Part shown: piece after piece, positions 60,486 through 64,000 of the stretch
Layout: every line of letters starts with the position of its first letter
Position numbering within the stretch: position 1 is the stretch's first letter
Assembly (NCBI RefSeq): GCF_002105155.1
Contig: NW_019028999.1
Coordinates: 310,001-374,000, forward strand
Source of the DNA: Lobosporangium transversale
Taxonomy: Eukaryota; Mortierellomycota; Mortierellomycetes; Mortierellales; Mortierellaceae
Direction of reading: 5' to 3'
DNA: 64,000 nt
Made by a program: the position numbers and the translations under genes
Notes under the pieces: generated by a model
What the model saw: the letters and a program-made list of their open reading frames with translations, nothing else
Databases searched by the model: none
Told to the model about the DNA's origin: nothing

Positions 60486-62461
60486 CTAATTGATCTCCAG
60501 CACCTTCTTCATCCTCTCGTACACTGTGAACGAGATCGCAACCATTGGTGTAACCTTGAGATATCCAATACTTAGTCCCACGAAGAATCCACGCACTCCT
60601 TTAGCTATATACAATCGTTTCGCTGTCTCCCACATGCCTATAAATTCTTTGGGATCCAGTGCTCCCGCAACCTGCATCTTACGTCTGACTACTTCTAATG
60701 GATATGACGCCGTCTGTGAAATCGCCCCTGCAAGACCTCCGCACGCAAGCTCAGCTATAGTCCGTAGTTCAGGGCGTGCATAGTCGCCATTCTTGTCGGG
60801 CAAGCCCCGGTTCTGTGTTGGTTTGAGTGTCCAGGGCAAGTATTCACGACAAAACTCTTGAGCCACATCGTGTGTAAAGAAAGATACTCCTGCGTATGGG
60901 ATCATCCCTGCTACAGTACAGAGAAACCCCCGGTAGAAGTTTGAGACTTTCAGCGCTGGTAACCATCTCATATGAGCTGAGCGGTGGCGTCCAGCAGGCT
61001 CATTATAAATCTTGTTCACAAGTGCTGTGTAGGGTGTAGCCTTAGTTTCATATGCAAGGCGTACTCTGATCAAATCTAATGGATATGTGAAAAATACAGA
61101 TGTGACACCTATGGCAGACAAAAATACATGAATGTTAAAACTAAAAAGCAAAAACTATCAAAGAAAGAAAGCCATATAACCATATATGCGTTTTCATTAC
61201 CAGCCAAAGATCCCGCCAGCAATTTCTTGTAAGGCGTTTCATCCCTTCTTGTTGGCATTAGAAGCTAATAGTATTCAACATTCCATAAAGAAAGCAAAAA
61301 TTTTAGTGGACATTGCATTTTTATTTACTTGGAATCAGCTGGCAAAAATTCATATACTCACACTGCGGTATTGCTCATACGCCATAAACTTGATCGCGGC
61401 ATAGGGAAAGATCCTGAAGACAGTTGCCAAATTACCCTGGAATAATCCGCGAACACCTCCTGACCTCTGAATATCCCTTGCGGCTTTGAATACACCCGTC
61501 CAAGTCCCTATAGCGTTGATTAAAAATGACAATATACTCAGCATAAAATTTAAATTGACAAGTTATGATACATCTCTGAAGCACTGTACAACCTCACTGT
61601 TCTGTCAAGAACTCGGTGCATTCGTAGCATAGTTAGCTCAACATGACCAATCGTTTTTTTTTTTTTTTTTTTTTCCCTCTTTTCATTAATCAAAATTACT
61701 GCTAGACTGGGAAAGTTTGTTGTTATTAACGGCCTTTATACTCACTAAAATTATCAAAATGTCTTACCTGCATATTTTTCAAATTGAGGGTTGCTTGCTT
61801 GGAATAAGATTTTGACTCGATCTAGAGGAGCAATAGCTGTTTTGGCCTAGAAACACATTATGACCGTGGGAGGAATAAAAAAAAAATTTAAAGGCTCTGC
61901 TAATTCACATTTGGTGGCTGATCAGCATAGACATTGAAGCAATGCGTAGGAGTATTGTACTCGAAGTGGTGCTTTTATATATGTTACTCGCCGCTCGTTA
62001 AGTAGATATATTGTGTTTGTTAAAGTTGAACAAATCTCCATCATTTGTTCCCAATAGTTCTACCTATCCTTGTCAAGATCAATGATGATGGCTTATTGCT
62101 GACTTTATACTAGTCAAGAGCATGTGAGCCGATACAGTTGGTTCTTCTTTTTTTGTTCATGCCTAAGTCTTTACGTTCTATTGTTACTTACGGCTGTACC
62201 AGCGATTCCTCCTGCAAGCATTGTCCGTGCGACATAATCGAGTGACTTTGTTTCTCTAACAGTTACTCTCGGCTGTTTGTTCTCGGTACGATAAGTAATT
62301 CCAGCAGATTCGGCTTCAGGAGACGCCAATGAAGACGTGGAGGAGCTTAATTGATTCCCGTTATGGCTACTAGTAGTGTGCTGGAGTTGGCCGTTGTTCT
62401 GCTGGTTGGTTTGAAGTCTACCCAAGGCCGAGTCAGAACCGGCAGAGGAGATCGTAGCCAT
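60486..62461 (-). CDS. LEU5: mitochondrial coenzyme A carrier (LEU5 / SLC25A16-42 type)
   Basis: Inner-membrane carrier supplying CoA to the matrix. Five exons: 62461-62192, 61846-61768, 61507-61362, 61264-61201 and 61108-60486; 1,182 nt, 393 residues. Three carrier repeats are visible with signature motifs [24 protein letters not shown] and [10 protein letters not shown]. Family-specific stretches shared with yeast Leu5 include [40 protein letters not shown] and [19 protein letters not shown]. An N-terminal Ser/Gln/Asn-rich extension of about 75 residues precedes the first repeat. The start is the ATG opening MATISSAGS. Confidence 0.95.
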
Positions 62462-63577
62462 CAAAGAGATGAAGGAGACTGAAAAGGAATAGAATAAAAT
62501 AAAGTATAGACTTTAATGGTTAAATGTCAAGCTTTACAGGATCAAGTGGGATCGTTGATTAAAAAGGGGAAGAAAGAAAAGGAAATGGGACTAGATTGGT
62601 GCATGTAACGTATGCTGAATGTGGAGTCAAATATTGCGATAAATATGAATAATCATACAAGACAGGCGGAGCCCTAGAGGCTATTTTATCTTTAATGAAG
62701 CTCTAATCAGTCAACGATGGGCAAAAGTCGTTGTACAATGCATAAAAAATATAATTATTAAAATGATTGTGAATGGAGAAATAAAAAAGAAACCCGAGCG
62801 ACAGATGTCCGTTGTAAAGAAACTTTCACATGCATGCTTCAAACCCTTAAGAAACAACGAATTAACCAAAAGTGACTCTGTCACTCATGTAAAATATAAT
62901 TCCGCTTTGCTTTATTGCATCTGCCTTGCGGCTTAAAAAATCGTCGCAAGGCAAATAAATTTGATGGGAATAATTATATATAAAAAGAGCTACTTCTAAT
63001 CAACTCCTGATCCTGATTGCTAGTTCACTCTACTAAAAGTGTGCGTTTCTCACCCAGGTTCCCTTGATGGTCGGCACGGCTTCTATGATTCCTAGACACG
63101 TCTCTGGGGTGGTGGTGGTGGTGGCGCTCCACGACTGATGGTTTGTGTCAACAGGAACATATACAGAAAAAAAAAAAGAAAAAAAAAAGGAGAACAGAAC
63201 GTCGGTTCCCGAAAAAAAAAAAAATCCGTCAATGCTGATTGATCTTCTGCGCAGGTTCTTCTTAATTGGAAATTGCATGAGACGCCTCTGACCAAGGTTT
63301 CATCTCGCGAAGCATTGAATCCCAAGTGCAATTAGGTCAAATACTGCCCTCCCGATCCCGCTCCAGCTCTGTATAGGATAGCCCTCCAATGCATCCCAAA
63401 AGTAGTAAATAAATAAAAGAATATGGACTCTGAAACAACTCAATCCTTAACTATCAAAGGAGTTGTAGTACCCACATGTCGCCGTTTTCATATATCATAT
63501 CTTGAGGTCACAGTGGCAGAAAACGAGCAGGAAGGAAGAGGGGAAGATTTTCTTGCATTCGAATGCTCAAAGAAAAA
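62462..63577. other. intergenic, 1.1 kb, no gene seen
   Basis: Promoter side of LEU5 and 3' side of the SR-protein gene. The open frames near 63033-63331 (minus) are driven by A/T runs and a GGT/GGC repeat and are not supported. Confidence 0.4.
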
Positions 63578-64000
63578 TCAAATCAATGGAGCCTGATCAG
63601 GAATAGTCAAATGGCTATAATGTAAAGGTAACTTACCCATATGGGCTCGGCGAACGACCCCGTCCGCTATCACGGTAATAAGGCGAGGGAGATCGGCCAC
63701 GATAGCCTCCAGAATGATAAGGGGAGCGAGGGCGATAGCCGTACCCCCGGTCGGGTGATCTCGAATAGCCACGTCCACGATATCCATAGTCATATGGGTC
63801 CCTTCCATACGGTCCTGGAGAGCGCCCTCGGCCGTAGCGAGGAGGCGGGGGAGGCCCTCGGCGATAATCACTGTATGAAGGCCCATATCGCCTAGAGCTA
63901 GGGCCTCGGCAAAAGCGTGCCAAATGGCCGGGTTCGCCACATTTGAAGCACTTCCCGGATTTGACATCCATACCCTTCTCGCTCGCTTCTGGACATTCTC
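63578..64000 (-). CDS. SR protein with CCHC zinc knuckle (SRSF7/RSZ-like), 3' part only
   Basis: Splicing-factor fragment entering from the right edge. Visible exons: from the edge at 64000 to 63637, and 63614-63578 with the stop; the upstream exon(s), expected to encode the RRM, lie outside the window. The zinc knuckle is KCFKCGEPGHLARFCRG, followed by a Gly/Arg/Tyr/Pro-rich region with repeated RGRSPSPY and SRSPDRGYGYRP units, an RS-type tail. The small last exon adds GHLTIPDQAPLI. The layout (RRM, single CCHC, RS tail) is that of 9G8/SRSF7 and plant RSZ proteins; the absence of the RRM in the window limits certainty. Confidence 0.85.
   Translation of the reverse strand, partial: ENVQKRARRVWMSNPGSASNVANPAIWHAFAEALALGDMGLHTVIIAEGLPRLLATAEGALQDRMEGTHMTMDIVDVAIRDHPTGGTAIALAPLIILEAIVADLPRLITVIADGVVRRAHMGKLPLHYSHLTIPDQAPLI

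Overview
The window is nuclear DNA of a filamentous fungus. Almost every gene is cut by short GT-AG introns (about 50-350 nt), the coding fraction is high, the base composition is A+T-leaning, and the gene set is eukaryotic and fungal: an eisosome (Pil1-type) protein, ERG6, RIB7, LEU5, PGS1 and CGR1. Long coding glutamine and aspartate tracts, dozens of A/T homopolymers of 18-30 nt and a Fanzor gene suggest an early-diverging lineage such as Mucoromycota; this placement is inference. I rebuilt exon chains by hand. For most genes the summed exon length is divisible by three and the termini look complete.

Left part (1-9.7 kb): eIF4E (-), mitochondrial PGS1 (-), an RBM39/CAPER-type splicing factor (+) and an orphan disordered protein (-). 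Next (10-14.2 kb) is the most unusual locus: a degraded FAR-17a/AIG1-like membrane-protein gene (+) carrying a 2.8-kb element. The element is bounded by short TA-flanked inverted repeats and encodes, on the minus strand, a Fanzor (eukaryotic TnpB-like, RNA-guided RuvC nuclease) with all RuvC motifs and the zinc finger. No transposase is visible inside it.

Middle part (14.6-38 kb): dynamitin (-), RIB7 (+), CIA2/MIP18 (-), a signal-peptide-peptidase-like protease (-), an eisosome PIL1-family protein (-), an SCP2-domain protein (+), a 1,459-residue polyQ SH3 protein (+), choline-phosphate cytidylyltransferase (+), peroxisomal 2,4-dienoyl-CoA reductase with a C-terminal SKL (-), the NEDD8 E2 UBC12 (-) and CGR1 (-).

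Right part (38-64 kb): PP4R3/PSY2 (+) with a GC-AG intron, a secreted BBE-type FAD oxidase (-), a large arrestin-domain protein (-) with an apparent one-base frame break, TMX2-like (+), UDP-glucuronate decarboxylase (+), an EBP-type sterol isomerase (+) converging on ERG6 (-), the mitochondrial CoA carrier LEU5 (-), and the 3' part of a zinc-knuckle SR protein (-) running off the right edge.

No operon-like organisation is expected. Functional neighbourhoods are loose: phospholipid genes (PGS1, PCT1), sterol genes (the EBP-like isomerase beside ERG6) and several divergent promoters shared by opposite-strand pairs. No tRNA, rRNA or CRISPR array was recognised.
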